Assembly (NCBI RefSeq): GCF_000316645.1
Contig: NC_019684.1
Span: forward strand, 3,501,501 to 3,565,500
Direction of reading: 5' to 3'
DNA: 64,000 bases
Source: Nostoc sp. PCC 7524
GTDB taxonomy: Bacteria > Cyanobacteriota > Cyanobacteriia > Cyanobacteriales > Nostocaceae
Made by a program: the position numbers and the translations under genes
The notes under the pieces: generated by a model
Database searches by the model: none
Told to the model about the DNA's origin: nothing
The model's input: the letters and a program-made list of their open reading frames with translations, nothing else
In this document: one piece after another, positions 35,851 through 45,496 of the stretch
How positions within the stretch are numbered: the stretch's first letter is position 1
How the letters are laid out: every line of letters begins with the position of its first letter

Positions 35851-36891
35851 TTATGAGTCTAAACGAATGCGGGGGTCGGCTACTTTCAGTAATAAGTCTG
35901 CCATTAGGTTGCCGACGTTGAGTAATACGGCGCTCATGACTAGGCTAGCCATAACTAAATACTGGTCTTTGGCGATTACTGCCTGTAAAGTTAATCTGCC
36001 TAAGCCTGGCCAGTTAAAGAACTGTTCGGCGATAAATGCACCACCTAATAAACCTGCTAACTCAAAACCTAACAAAGTAATTAGCGGGTTAATAGCATTA
36101 CGGAGAGCATGGACGTAAATCACACGGTTTTCTGGCAGTCCTTTGGCGCGAGCTGTTTGGATGTAATCTTGCCGCAACACATCTAATAATTCACCGCGCA
36201 TGATGCGTTGTAAACCGGCAAAACTGGTGATACTTAAGGCAATGGTAGGTAAAATCATGTGCCAGCCGACATCGACGATTTTACCAAACCAAGATAAATC
36301 AGCGTGGTCAATGCTGGTCATACCACCCACGGGAAATAAAGGTGTGGTGACTTGGGCAAAGATGAGGAGAAACAACACAGTGATAAAACTGGGAAATCCT
36401 TGCCCGGTGTAGCTAATCACCTGTAAAATTCGGTCTGTGGCTTTATTTTGCTTGACAGCCGCTACGATACCCAAGGGAATAGCGATCGCCCAGGTGAAAA
36501 ATAAAGACGCGATCGCTAACATTAAAGTAGCCGGTATTCTTTCCCACAAGAGAGACGCGACTGAACGCTGATAAACAAAACTTGTGCCGAAATCTCCCCT
36601 GGTGATAATGCGCCATAACCACAACCAATACTGTTCCAACCAAGATTTATCTAAACCAAACTGTCTCTTGATTTCCTCAATCCGTTCTGGAGAGATTTTT
36701 GGATTCTGCCGTAACGTATCTACATAATCTCCTGGTGATAATTTCATGATGAAAAATGACAGTGCGGATGCTAACAACAGGGTAAACAACGCCTGCAATA
36801 TCCGCTTAATCACATAAATAAACGTTTCGCTGGTGACAAACCTCATCAACCAGTCCCAACTTCTATCCCAGGAAATGCGTGTAGATGTCAT
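35851..36891 (-). CDS. ABC transporter permease, DppB/OppB (peptide/nickel) family
   Basis: 346 residues with six membrane segments. The N-terminus has FIMKLSPGDYVD, typical of DppB-type permeases (the LxPGD motif), and the EAA-loop region has GLPENRVIYVHALRNAINPLITLLG. Such permeases pair with DppC, two ATPases and a periplasmic binding protein for import of peptides, nickel or sugars. None of these partners is in the window, so it is an orphan permease; remote partner genes are common for this family in cyanobacteria. Upstream (37 bp) lies apt's 3' end on the same strand, separated by short repeats. Confidence 0.88.
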   Translation of the reverse strand: MTSTRISWDRSWDWLMRFVTSETFIYVIKRILQALFTLLLASALSFFIMKLSPGDYVDTLRQNPKISPERIEEIKRQFGLDKSWLEQYWLWLWRIITRGDFGTSFVYQRSVASLLWERIPATLMLAIASLFFTWAIAIPLGIVAAVKQNKATDRILQVISYTGQGFPSFITVLFLLIFAQVTTPLFPVGGMTSIDHADLSWFGKIVDVGWHMILPTIALSITSFAGLQRIMRGELLDVLRQDYIQTARAKGLPENRVIYVHALRNAINPLITLLGFELAGLLGGAFIAEQFFNWPGLGRLTLQAVIAKDQYLVMASLVMSAVLLNVGNLMADLLLKVADPRIRLDS

Positions 36892-36954
36892 GGTAGTTAG
36901 TCAATAGTCAATGGTCAATAGTCAATGTTGGAAGTTTGGAATTTGAACTAATAA

Positions 36955-37473
36955 CTAATATTCAACTACGGAAATAATTGGCACATCTGGTAGATGTTTG
37001 CGTCCTTGTAAATCCCGTAGCTCGATAATAAACCCAAACCCCACTAATTCGCAGCCTATTTGCTGGACTAACTTGGCTGTGGCGCTGGCTGTTCCACCTG
37101 TAGCAATCAAATCATCGACAATCAAAACTCGACTACCTGGGTGTAAAGCGTCTTGATGGAGTTCTAAACAGTCAGTACCATACTCTAATTGATATTCAAC
37201 TGAGTGAACTGCTGCTGGTAACTTACCTTTTTTCCGCACAGGAATAAAACCAGCCTCTAATTTATAAGCCAAAGGAGTGCCAAAAATGAACCCCCGTGAC
37301 TCCATACCAGCAACATAGTCTACTTCTAAACCAGCATCAATACATTTTTCCGTCAAAAAGTCAATAGTATATCGCAATCCTTCGCGATCGCGCAGTAAAG
37401 TAGTGATATCACGAAATAAAATTCCAGGCTTAGGAAAATCAGGGATGTCGCGAATGAGAGATTTTAAATCCAT
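36955..37473 (-). CDS. apt: Adenine phosphoribosyltransferase
   Basis: 172 residues, standard length. [23 protein letters not shown] at the N-terminus is the family signature, [10 protein letters not shown] and the PRPP loop [14 protein letters not shown] are present. It converts adenine and PRPP to AMP in purine salvage. Together with purL and purF nearby it adds salvage to de novo synthesis, though on the opposite strand. An STRR array (37481-37532) begins just upstream of the start. Confidence 0.96.
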   Translation of the reverse strand: MDLKSLIRDIPDFPKPGILFRDITTLLRDREGLRYTIDFLTEKCIDAGLEVDYVAGMESRGFIFGTPLAYKLEAGFIPVRKKGKLPAAVHSVEYQLEYGTDCLELHQDALHPGSRVLIVDDLIATGGTASATAKLVQQIGCELVGFGFIIELRDLQGRKHLPDVPIISVVEY

Positions 37474-37480
37474 AGTTTTT

Positions 37481-37532
37481 AGGGATTGGGGATTGGGGAC
37501 TGGGGACTGGGGACTGGGGACTGGGGACTGGG
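37481..37532. repeat. GGGGACT/GGGGATT heptamer array
   Basis: Two GGGATTG units followed by at least five GGGGACT units. It lies directly upstream of apt. The rest of the 37474-37913 gap holds C-rich repeat-like DNA and AT-rich DNA with no gene recognised. Confidence 0.88.
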
Positions 37533-37913
37533 CTAGATAAAATTAGTATTCTCCACTGCCCCTCTGCTCCACTGCTCCCCCGCCTCTTCTACTCCCCAGT
37601 CACCTGAAAAATCGTACACTATAATGTCATACGCTTGGGATCAATGCCTAGGTTTCGTCATCCATTGACGATACTGAGAATTTACACCAAGCTAAGAGAT
37701 GGATTTATACTCAGAAAATAAAAGAGTAAAATTATGCTTTAAAAACTTAAATTTACGTATAGGTCAACCTTTGAGTAGAACAACTATGTAAATGTATATA
37801 TCAAGTAGCCTTACTACTGCCACCAGTTTCATCTTGCTGTCTGGCTGTATATCCTCAAGTTAGTTCTCCTACTTTTACCTGGTCTATTGGAGCCGCACAA
37901 GGTATTTTATAGA

Positions 37914-38540
37914 ATGAATGTTTCTGCAAGCTTAACGCCGTTCAACAGTCCAACCCCCCCATCATTGCCGATGATTTTGGACACTCTACCAGATCCTGCG
38001 ATCGCTGGACATGGATGTCCGGCCAGAACTAGGTTGCAAATTGATCTCATCTTACTGGCGATTGAAGCTTTAGAACTGGGTGGTTCTGAAGCCATCCTAA
38101 CTTTTGCCCAAGAGTTGGATTTGAAAGGAATTGTTAAAGATAGAGTGAATTTGTGGCGGATGCGGAGTTCTAACCCCATCAGAAGAGCGCATATTCGCCG
38201 CCCTTTAACCATTATGGAGGCCAAAGCCTTAGTTGTAATTGCCTGTTACATCGCCCGGCGTTTAACAGTGGTGATCCGCCAAATGCTGATGATTTGTCAA
38301 CAAATGAACGAAAAGCAAATTCCCTTAGAACAGAATTTACGCTTATCTAATTACTTAGAACGGTTTAGAGCGCATTTTAAAAGCCGCATGAACGCTCGGC
38401 GATTTGGTGCTTTAGCATTAAGTTCTGATGAAAAATTAAATGAATTAGCTATAAATTTATTGGGACAACTGCTATTTTGTACTGGCACGGCTGGAATGCA
38501 GCGATTCTGGATCAGTTTATTTGACGGGGAAGTAGAATGA
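37914..38540 (+). CDS. DUF3038-type cyanobacterial protein
   Basis: 208 residues from the internal ATG at 37914; an upstream in-frame start at 37887 lacks a ribosome site. Soluble and helical: RTRLQIDLILLAIEALELGG, MRSSNPIRRAHIRRPLTI, EAKALVVIACYIARRLTVVI. It closely recalls a protein family restricted to cyanobacteria (DUF3038). Its stop overlaps the start of the next gene by ATGA, so the two are translationally coupled. DUF3038 and DUF4335 genes commonly pair, suggesting a joint function that is not yet known. Confidence 0.7.
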   Translation: MNVSASLTPFNSPTPPSLPMILDTLPDPAIAGHGCPARTRLQIDLILLAIEALELGGSEAILTFAQELDLKGIVKDRVNLWRMRSSNPIRRAHIRRPLTIMEAKALVVIACYIARRLTVVIRQMLMICQQMNEKQIPLEQNLRLSNYLERFRAHFKSRMNARRFGALALSSDEKLNELAINLLGQLLFCTGTAGMQRFWISLFDGEVE

Positions 38541-40039
38541 ATATTCAACGGAAGTACAGTTTACCTAATTGTACGTTACTTTTAGAGGGATTAAGTGATG
38601 CTACCAGGGGCGCACAATTTCAGGAATTGCGCCCTGAACTGTCAATACTGGTAAATGCAGAATGTTATATATCCGGCCACAACCAACCTCTGGTGGGCGG
38701 GAGAGAATTCTTTGAAAGTTTGGTAAGATCTGTCAGTGGTTATGCTCAAGAATTTTTAAGTAATGTGCCGAATCCCCAAGCACACAATCAAGATTCAGAG
38801 CTGGTAGAGTTACAAAAAATCGATACTAACCGCCATAGGTTAATAGTACATTCTGAGAACGCACCAGAAGAATTTAATTCTAATCCTCATCTACAACCTA
38901 TTCAATTAGATTTAAATACAGTACAGCTGTTTGACTTAGTAGAAGCTGTAGATCAGTTTTTTGCTGACACGCAAACTTTACCGGAATTATCACTGGAATT
39001 ACAACCAGTGACTAGACGTTATGGTGGTGCTAGTCAAGTTGTACTTAAGCAAGCACTACCGGCAACTATCGGTGTTTCTAGTTTAGCTGTGGCAGCGATC
39101 GCCTTTAGCTTGGTTCCCGCCCCAGAGATGCGTCCACCAGAAACCAAGCCAGAGGAGCAGAGTTCTACTACTCCTACAACCGCCCCAAATACAACACCTT
39201 TAGCTGAAACAACACCTACACCTACGGCAACTACAACGCCTTTAGCTGAAACAACACCAACATCTACAGCAACCTCCACACCTGTAGCCGCAACACCCAC
39301 CCCCAATGCCCTAGGAACTGCCGCAGCTGCAACTCAGCCCACAGTCAAAGATTTAGAGGCACTTTTAAATACAGTTAGTGAAATAACTGATCCATCTCAG
39401 CTCAAAGCTTTAAATCGTCAAGTTTGGAACCTAATTGATCCAGCGTGGAATAGTCGTGCTGGAATTAAACAGGATTTAGTTTATCGTGTGGGTGTAGCTG
39501 CTGATGGTTCGATTGTAGGATATAAATCCGTCAATCAAGAAGCAAATGAAGGTATAGAATTAACTCCTCTGCCTAACTTACTTTACAATCCTGCTAAACG
39601 TACTCCCATCGCTAATGAACCAATTGCCCAATTTAAAGTAGTTTTTACTAGCAAGGGTGTACTGCAAGTTAGTCCTTGGCGGGGATATGTCCGAACACCA
39701 GAAGTCATCGGTGCTAAAATCACTGATGCTAATACCATCAAATCCTTAAATACCAAGCTTCATGATACGATACGGCAAAGTTGGAGCGGTACTCCCACCT
39801 ATACCAAAGATTTAAAGTATCGGGTAGCAATCAATAAAGATGGCACAATCGCAGATTATGAGCCACTCAACCAATTAGCCTTTGACTATTTCCGGGAAAC
39901 ACCTTTACCTAAGATGTTTGAAGCAGTCTATGGTTCAAACGCAGCTGCTCCCAACACCAGAGAACCTCTAGCTCACTTTCAAGTGATATTTAAACCTAGT
40001 GGACAATTAGAAGTAACTCCTTGGCAGGGATATCAGTAA
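38537..40039 (+). CDS. DUF4335-type membrane protein with duplicated C-terminal domain
   Basis: 500 residues. The N-terminal ~170 residues (IQRKYSLPNCTLLLEGLSDA, RPELSILVNAECYISGH) match the DUF4335 type. One membrane segment follows (~174-194, LPATIGVSSLAVAAIAFSLV). A Thr/Pro linker with repeated TTPLAETTPT units spans ~205-260. The remainder is two copies of a ~95-residue unit, each with LNxxxxxxIxxxW, KDLxYRVxxxxDGxIxxYxxxN and a closing VxPWxGY. The unit is probably periplasmic. Coupled to the DUF3038 gene by a 4-bp overlap. Function unknown. Confidence 0.75.
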   Translation: MNIQRKYSLPNCTLLLEGLSDATRGAQFQELRPELSILVNAECYISGHNQPLVGGREFFESLVRSVSGYAQEFLSNVPNPQAHNQDSELVELQKIDTNRHRLIVHSENAPEEFNSNPHLQPIQLDLNTVQLFDLVEAVDQFFADTQTLPELSLELQPVTRRYGGASQVVLKQALPATIGVSSLAVAAIAFSLVPAPEMRPPETKPEEQSSTTPTTAPNTTPLAETTPTPTATTTPLAETTPTSTATSTPVAATPTPNALGTAAAATQPTVKDLEALLNTVSEITDPSQLKALNRQVWNLIDPAWNSRAGIKQDLVYRVGVAADGSIVGYKSVNQEANEGIELTPLPNLLYNPAKRTPIANEPIAQFKVVFTSKGVLQVSPWRGYVRTPEVIGAKITDANTIKSLNTKLHDTIRQSWSGTPTYTKDLKYRVAINKDGTIADYEPLNQLAFDYFRETPLPKMFEAVYGSNAAAPNTREPLAHFQVIFKPSGQLEVTPWQGYQ

Positions 40040-40126
40040 TTGGGTGTTGTTAGCGGTAGTACGGCGTTTAGTCGGTGCTGAGTGTTAAAGCTCATCACCC
40101 TTACACCCCGACTCCCCACTCCCTAT

Positions 40127-42397
40127 CTATCTCGCAATTCTCCTCATATAATTGCCCCACAGTTGGGCTGCTTGGGCGCTGCTACCATTGGTGGGAGAAT
40201 TATTATCGTTGCCAAGCCAGATACCTGTAGCTAATCGGCGACTGGGAATATAGCCAATAAACCACAAGTCAACGTTTTTATCAGTTGTCCCGGTTTTGCC
40301 TGCTTCCCCCAGTCCAATGGCAGCACTGCGTCCAGTCCCCCGCGTCACTGCCTGCTGCATCATATCAGTCATTTGAGCAGCGATCCTCTCTGGTAAGACT
40401 CGCTTATTGGCTTCTCGATTTTGGTCGAAGGAATAGATGACACGACAGGTTTTCAAATCATTGCGATCGCTACAATCACCACTGTCCAAAATTCTACTAA
40501 TGGCATGAGGAGGATTCCACACGCCACTATTACCAATAGCAGCAAAAGCACCAGTCATCTCCAAAACATTCACCACACTTTGACCTAATACCAACCCAGG
40601 TACTGCTTCTAGTGATGACTTGACCCCCAAACGGTGTGCCATTGCTACCACTCTATCTAAACCAACTTCCCTGGCAATTCGCAAAGCAATGGGATTCTCT
40701 GAAAGAGCTAATCCAGTGGTAACGTCTAAACTAATACCCGCACCAGAACGACATGGGCGATACGTAAAACCTTGCCACGTCAAAGGAGCGCAAGAATATG
40801 TTCTTGATGTTGGTATACCCTGTAGCAATGCTTGAGCGAAAGCAAAAATTTTAAAAGTTGAACCGGGTTGTCTTTTAGCTTGCACCGCCCGATTAAATTG
40901 ACTCTGACGATAATCAGTCCCCCCCACCATTGCCAAAATACTACCTGTTCTGGTGTCTAGTGTTACCATTCCACCTTGGGAAAACCGAAAAGTCGAGCCT
41001 GCGGTGTTAACTGCATTTTGCAACGATGTTTCTGCTTGCGCTTGTATCCTAGGATCTAGCTGAGTTTCAATTATGTAGTTTCCTTCTCTAGCTGCACCTG
41101 CACCTAAGATGTCTTCCAATTCCTGAAACACATAGTCATAAAAGTAAGGAGCTATAGTTTTAGCTTGCTGCTCACATACTTTAGGACTGACTTGAACAGT
41201 TGATCTTCGGGCGCGGTTGGCTTCCTCTTGGGAGATTTTTCCCATGTCCAGCATCCGCTTAATTACACGGTTGCGATAGTCGGCTGCATCTAGCCTCCGG
41301 GGGCCATCGCCACAAAAATTAAACGCATTGGGAGCAGGTAAAATTCCTACCAATGTTGCTGCTTCAGCCAGAGTTAAGTCTTTAGCCGACTTATCAAAGT
41401 AATATTGAGCCGCATCTTCAAAACCAGAGGTATCCGCCCCTAAAAATACCCGATTTAAGTAAGTAAGTAAAATGTCGTCTTTGCTGTAAAACGTTTCTAA
41501 TTTTAGAGAAACAATTGCCTCTCTTAATTTCCGCCCGATGGAGTCTTGTGCGCCTACATAGTCACGAAACAAACTCCGAGATACCTGTTGGGTAATGGTA
41601 CTAGCTCCTTGCTGCACATCTCCACTACGAGTATTAATCAACACGGCTCGTAAAATGCCCAAGGGGTCAACCCCGACGTGCCAATAATAGCGGCTATCCT
41701 CAGAAGCCACTACTGCCGCAGGTAAATAGCGACCAAATTCTTCTAGACGTTTCATGTCTACATGAGAAACCGTCCGGGGTTCACGTAGGGGAGTGCTACC
41801 ATCACGAGCATAAACTACTACAGGAGCGCGGGTAGCTGTCGGTAAAGGGCGCACGGAAAATTTGAACCATTCGACCCCAATCACCAATGCTAATAAGGCG
41901 CTAACTCCACCGATCCCATAACCTGCCCAAGTTGCAGCTTTCACATACACAGGTGGTGGATCAACATATTGTAACCGCACCGAAGCTGCCAGTTCTGGTG
42001 GCCCTAGGGTAAGAATATCACCGTGACGGAGTTCTAAAGTGTTGACGCGCCGTTTGCCACGATAAATGCCATTGGTAGAGTTTTCGTCTTTGATCACAAA
42101 TACCGGGGTACGTTGGGAAGAATCCCGTGATAAAGACAAATGAATTTGACTGACCACTGGGTTACGAATGACGATATCACAGGACTTGGAACTGCGACCC
42201 AGTATATAGCGATCGCCCAACAATGGATAAATTTCAGCCTTATCTGCCCCTGCATCCTGCACCCAGAGTTCTGGTACTTTGGCATTAGGCTTGAGCGCCA
42301 GTTTAGAAAAATCAACCCTAGCTTGAATAGTATGTACAGCTTGAGTCAGTTGACCAAGTAAAGTTTGCGGCTTGTGAGGAGGTTGGGGAGAGTTCAT
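40127..42397 (-). CDS. Class A penicillin-binding protein (PBP1A-type) with N-terminal FHA domain
   Basis: 756 residues. An FHA phosphothreonine-binding domain (about 50-150: LGRSSKSCDIVIRNPVVS, DENSTNGIYRG) precedes a membrane helix near 158-178. The GT51 glycosyltransferase follows (VVASEDSRYYWHVGVDP, with the catalytic Glu, and GASTITQQVSR). The transpeptidase has PGSTFKIF (active Ser), SEN and GKTGTT. It polymerises and crosslinks peptidoglycan outside the membrane, while the cytoplasmic FHA domain could sense Ser/Thr phosphorylation. FHA-PBP fusion is typical of cyanobacteria. It is convergent with the DUF4335 gene. Confidence 0.95.
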   Translation of the reverse strand: MNSPQPPHKPQTLLGQLTQAVHTIQARVDFSKLALKPNAKVPELWVQDAGADKAEIYPLLGDRYILGRSSKSCDIVIRNPVVSQIHLSLSRDSSQRTPVFVIKDENSTNGIYRGKRRVNTLELRHGDILTLGPPELAASVRLQYVDPPPVYVKAATWAGYGIGGVSALLALVIGVEWFKFSVRPLPTATRAPVVVYARDGSTPLREPRTVSHVDMKRLEEFGRYLPAAVVASEDSRYYWHVGVDPLGILRAVLINTRSGDVQQGASTITQQVSRSLFRDYVGAQDSIGRKLREAIVSLKLETFYSKDDILLTYLNRVFLGADTSGFEDAAQYYFDKSAKDLTLAEAATLVGILPAPNAFNFCGDGPRRLDAADYRNRVIKRMLDMGKISQEEANRARRSTVQVSPKVCEQQAKTIAPYFYDYVFQELEDILGAGAAREGNYIIETQLDPRIQAQAETSLQNAVNTAGSTFRFSQGGMVTLDTRTGSILAMVGGTDYRQSQFNRAVQAKRQPGSTFKIFAFAQALLQGIPTSRTYSCAPLTWQGFTYRPCRSGAGISLDVTTGLALSENPIALRIAREVGLDRVVAMAHRLGVKSSLEAVPGLVLGQSVVNVLEMTGAFAAIGNSGVWNPPHAISRILDSGDCSDRNDLKTCRVIYSFDQNREANKRVLPERIAAQMTDMMQQAVTRGTGRSAAIGLGEAGKTGTTDKNVDLWFIGYIPSRRLATGIWLGNDNNSPTNGSSAQAAQLWGNYMRRIAR

Positions 42398-42841
42398 TGG
42401 CTGTTTACATCACAGTTGCTAGTGAAGAATCGGGCTAATGGCAGTCTCTACTATTCGGTATTACACCATTTTACTCCTAAGCCAAAAAATTAATTGGCTT
42501 TACGGAATTATTGCCGATTCAATCTTACATCTATAGTCTATATATCTAGTAAATTTACTTTTTTGGTTCACTTACTCATCAACACCAGGAAAATTTTGAT
42601 TACTAACCTAAAATGCTGATTTTAGCTAATTTGAATTGTTCCATTACCAGACATTACACTTTCCTTTTGGTATCAGTGAGAACCTCCTATGAAGAAAACG
42701 TTAATTTACATTTTACTCCGTTGAGATGTTCGCTTACTTTACAACACCAAAAAACATCTATATTTCGGAAGATTTTCTAAAAATAGATTGTCTGTTTTAA
42801 TGGTGCGAGTGTTCCGTTTCCGTTGAGGTTAAGTTCAGATT
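42398..42841. other. Intergenic between divergent genes; no gene seen
   Basis: AT-rich region between the FHA-PBP start and the Pro/Thr-rich secreted-protein gene. No open frame of note, no repeat array and no clear regulator site. Promoters for both genes must lie here. Confidence 0.6.
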
Positions 42842-43342
42842 ATGGGAAAATCTCTGACCCTGATTGGTACAGCCCTGACCTTGGCAATCACAGCTAATGT
42901 TTCTGTTGCCCAATCTAGTAAATCCCCAGTAGCTCAATCTATCGGCTCATCAGCTAGTTCACCAACGGAAATCAAATTGTCACCAGAAGGCTTCAAAATT
43001 CTGTGTGAGCGTTTTCCTCTCAATTCCCGTTGTGCGGGTGGTCAAGCAGTCACACCTAATAATTCTGGTAGCACTACTGTAGAAACCCAACCTTCTGAAA
43101 CTATCAGCACACCAGAAAGCACAATTGTACCTGAATCTAATCCTACCGAAAGTACAACCCCCGCACCAGAAAACACAACCCTCCCTGCATCTAATCCTGC
43201 CGAAAGTACAACCCCCGCACCAGAAAGCACTACCCTCCCTGCATCTAACCCTGTTGAAAGTACAACACCCGCACCAGCAACCATCTCTCCCAACCAACTG
43301 CCAAACTCTGGTGTACCTGTAATTCCCTCTATTGGTCAATAA
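42842..43342 (+). CDS. Secreted Thr/Pro-rich repeat protein
   Basis: 166 residues. A signal peptide (LTLIGTALTLAITANVSVAQ) is followed by a short region with two cysteines (KILCERFPLNSRCAGG) and then 17-18-residue repeats rich in Thr, Pro, Ser and Glu. ESTTPAPENTTLPASNPA and ESTTPAPESTTLPASNPV are nearly identical, with an older copy before and a partial copy after. In DNA the repeats are 54 bp apart (43149, 43203, 43257). It is likely an extended, surface-exposed or periplasmic protein. Function unknown. Confidence 0.72.
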   Translation: MGKSLTLIGTALTLAITANVSVAQSSKSPVAQSIGSSASSPTEIKLSPEGFKILCERFPLNSRCAGGQAVTPNNSGSTTVETQPSETISTPESTIVPESNPTESTTPAPENTTLPASNPAESTTPAPESTTLPASNPVESTTPAPATISPNQLPNSGVPVIPSIGQ

Positions 43343-43463
43343 AAGTGAAACCATAATATCAGTTTCAACGACTTTCATGATTGAGGGTGCATGGCAAATT
43401 GCTAAACGAACAACAGAGATTGTTTCAAGACCAACCAATACGGTTCAGATAAGTCCAAAATCA

Positions 43464-43499
43464 TTTTGTAGAGACGCGATAAATTGCGTCTCTACAAAA
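43464..43499. repeat. Perfect 14-bp hairpin (TTTTGTAGAGACGC)
   Basis: TTTTGTAGAGACGC and GCGTCTCTACAAAA are exact inverted repeats with an 8-base loop (GATAAATT). GTAGAGACGCGATA...CGTCTCTAC hairpins are a common dispersed repeat in Nostoc-type genomes. The 43343-43665 gap also holds a terminator; a plus frame at 43332-43586 across it is not a gene. Confidence 0.8.
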
Positions 43500-43619
43500 C
43501 TAATTTTTACACCAAGAACCCATCACGGAATTATATTGTGTAATCAGCTATCCTCTAATGTTCTAAAGTCTCTAAAGGTCTGCTAGTGCTAGCATCAACA
43601 ATCAGTTACTTCTAAAAGC

Positions 43620-43650
43620 AAGGGCAAGGGATGAAAACTTTGCCCTTTTT
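43620..43650 (+). terminator. Rho-independent-type terminator
   Basis: AAGGGCAA (43620-43627) pairs with TTGCCCTT (43640-43647), followed by T residues. It lies between the convergent secreted-repeat protein gene and lspA and may serve both directions. Confidence 0.65.
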
Positions 43651-43665
43651 CTCAATGCAGATACT

Positions 43666-44142
43666 TCACCGAGACCTGCGACTGGAAGTAGGTGTTTTTT
43701 GGAAAGAAGCAATGAGTAGACAAACAATACCTATGCTAATGAATGAATCTGCCACATTAAATACAGCAAAGTTAATCAATCGAAAATCAAGAAAATCAAC
43801 TACATAGCCTAAAACAAATCTATCAATACCATTACCCATAGCTCCACCCAAGATCAAACCATAACCTAGTTGATCCCAACGACTTAATACTGGACCAAAA
43901 AATGCCATGGCGATTAATACTAAACTCACTCCTAAAGATAGCCAACGCAACCACTCTACTTTGCCACTTAATAAGCTAAAGGCTGCACCAGTATTAGTCA
44001 CATATGTAAAGTGAAATACACCAGGTATCAGTGGTAGTGTTTGACCTAAGCTAAAGGTTTGCACCACCCAGTATTTTGTCAGTTGGTCTAGGAAAAAGGC
44101 GATAAAAGCAGCTATCCAAAAGAGGCGATTTTTAAAACGCAT
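43666..44142 (-). CDS. lspA: Lipoprotein signal peptidase (signal peptidase II)
   Basis: 158 residues from ATG 44142. An upstream in-frame extension to 44202 is encoded by heptamer repeats (PIPNLQSPIPNF) and is rejected. Four membrane segments, LDQLTKYWVV near the N-terminus, TNTGAAFSLLSG, and the aspartate-protease motifs GNGIDRF and FNVADSFISIG hold the catalytic pair. It cleaves signal peptides of prolipoproteins after lipid attachment, and so acts on the lipoproteins in this window such as PotD, PstS and the 30478 protein. bioY lies 124 bases upstream on the same strand, a frequent pairing. Confidence 0.95.
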   Translation of the reverse strand: MRFKNRLFWIAAFIAFFLDQLTKYWVVQTFSLGQTLPLIPGVFHFTYVTNTGAAFSLLSGKVEWLRWLSLGVSLVLIAMAFFGPVLSRWDQLGYGLILGGAMGNGIDRFVLGYVVDFLDFRLINFAVFNVADSFISIGIVCLLIASFQKTPTSSRRSR

Positions 44143-44266
44143 GAAATTAGGGATTGGGGATTGAAGATTGGGGATTGGGTAACAACCATTCCGGGGAAGC
44201 AACCTAGGCGTAGGTTCTAGCAGGGATGAAATATTTTTTAGTTGGAAGTATCTAGCCTCTCCATAA

Positions 44267-44854
44267 CTAATAAAACATTAAATGTCGCAACACATATGCT
44301 ACTACAGTAACGGCACAAACTACAGCTAATTGTCCTGGTATGGGCAACCAAGAGTATGAGAGGATGGCTTGCATCAAGGGTATGCTGTCTGGACTTTGCC
44401 AAGGGAAAACATAACTAATAATCAAATAAGTAATTCCGCAAATATGGACGGTTATCAAGCCACAAATACAGCTAAATGTGAGTGTTTCTAATCGGGGTCT
44501 GGCTTGAAAGGCGAAAAAGCCACAAATCCATGCCCCAGGAATAAAACCTAGTAGATAACCAAACTGAGATAACTTGATATAACCAAGACCGCCACCATCA
44601 TAAAACACAGGATGCAAAGTTAAACCCATGACTAAATAAGCAATTTGCGACAGCGCACCAGCATTTTGCCCCCCTAAGCAGCCTACTAATAGCACCGCAC
44701 CAATTTGATAGGTGACACCTAAAGAAAAAGTTTGAATTCCATACTGACTCCAACTCCAAGGCAATGTAATACTGTGGGCTTCTAGGAAGGTACCACCTAT
44801 TGTCAGAAGTAAGCCAATCATAGACCATAGCAGTTGATTGGAAGCGGCAAACAT
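44267..44854 (-). CDS. bioY: Biotin transporter S-component BioY
   Basis: 195 residues with about six hydrophobic helices. AGALSQIAYLVMGLTLHPVFYDGGGL, FGYLLGFIPGAWICGFFAF and the C-terminal VVCAVTVVAYVLRHLMF match BioY, the biotin-binding subunit of ECF transporters. No BioM/BioN energising subunits are nearby; in many bacteria BioY works with shared ECF modules or alone. A longer overlapping frame at 44598-44900 is in another frame and is not a gene. Confidence 0.9.
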   Translation of the reverse strand: MFAASNQLLWSMIGLLLTIGGTFLEAHSITLPWSWSQYGIQTFSLGVTYQIGAVLLVGCLGGQNAGALSQIAYLVMGLTLHPVFYDGGGLGYIKLSQFGYLLGFIPGAWICGFFAFQARPRLETLTFSCICGLITVHICGITYLIISYVFPWQSPDSIPLMQAILSYSWLPIPGQLAVVCAVTVVAYVLRHLMFY

Positions 44855-44908
44855 TGATTAAGAGGCTACAGGGCAAACTAACAGCAACCAGTATAGGCAT
44901 TAATTATC

Positions 44909-45022
44909 AGGACTTACACAAGTTTCATAACTTTTTCGTTGGGGTAGTCAATAGTTAAAAGTAAAACTAATTACCATTAACCACCTGCAATTTTATTTGA
45001 GTGTGCCAGTTGCCTAAGTCCT
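44909..45022. mobile_element. Relic MITE-like element with AGGACTTA ends
   Basis: AGGACTTACACAA (44909-44921) and TTGCCTAAGTCCT (45010-45022) form imperfect terminal inverted repeats around 88 bases without coding capacity. AGGACTTACGCA-type ends are common on small non-autonomous elements in filamentous cyanobacteria. The remaining gap to pstS (45023-45578) has HIP1 sites, AT-rich DNA and the Pho box. Confidence 0.5.
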
Positions 45023-45496
45023 ATACATTTTGTCTGATTGTGGTGTGTCAAATAAAATGGTAATATAATTAACAGTTATCTTGGGGTTTATGCTGGCTTA
45101 TCAGTTTGGTGATGAATAACTACAAACTTGATAGGTTATGTTATGTGAAATTATTTGAAGCGATCGCACCTCTAAATTTTTGAGCATTCAGATTTGGCTA
45201 TTTTTTTAACTTTCCCTTCTGGAATCGAAATTTTATGCTGTTTTTATTGATTTTGGTACTATCAATATTTTAAGTCTGCACAAAGCTACAGGCTCATCTG
45301 CGATCGCTTTTTCTCGCTTTTGTGGCACGGGATCACTGAATACCATTGAACGATAGAGTGATGCGAATGCACATGATAGATGCTATGCAGCATCAATAAG
45401 CAGAAATTTTACTGTTATCTTGTATCAAATTTATCTAGTAAGCAAGGAGTAACTCTTGGTAACTGAGTCTAAAAAAAATATGTTTTTTTGCTTATA

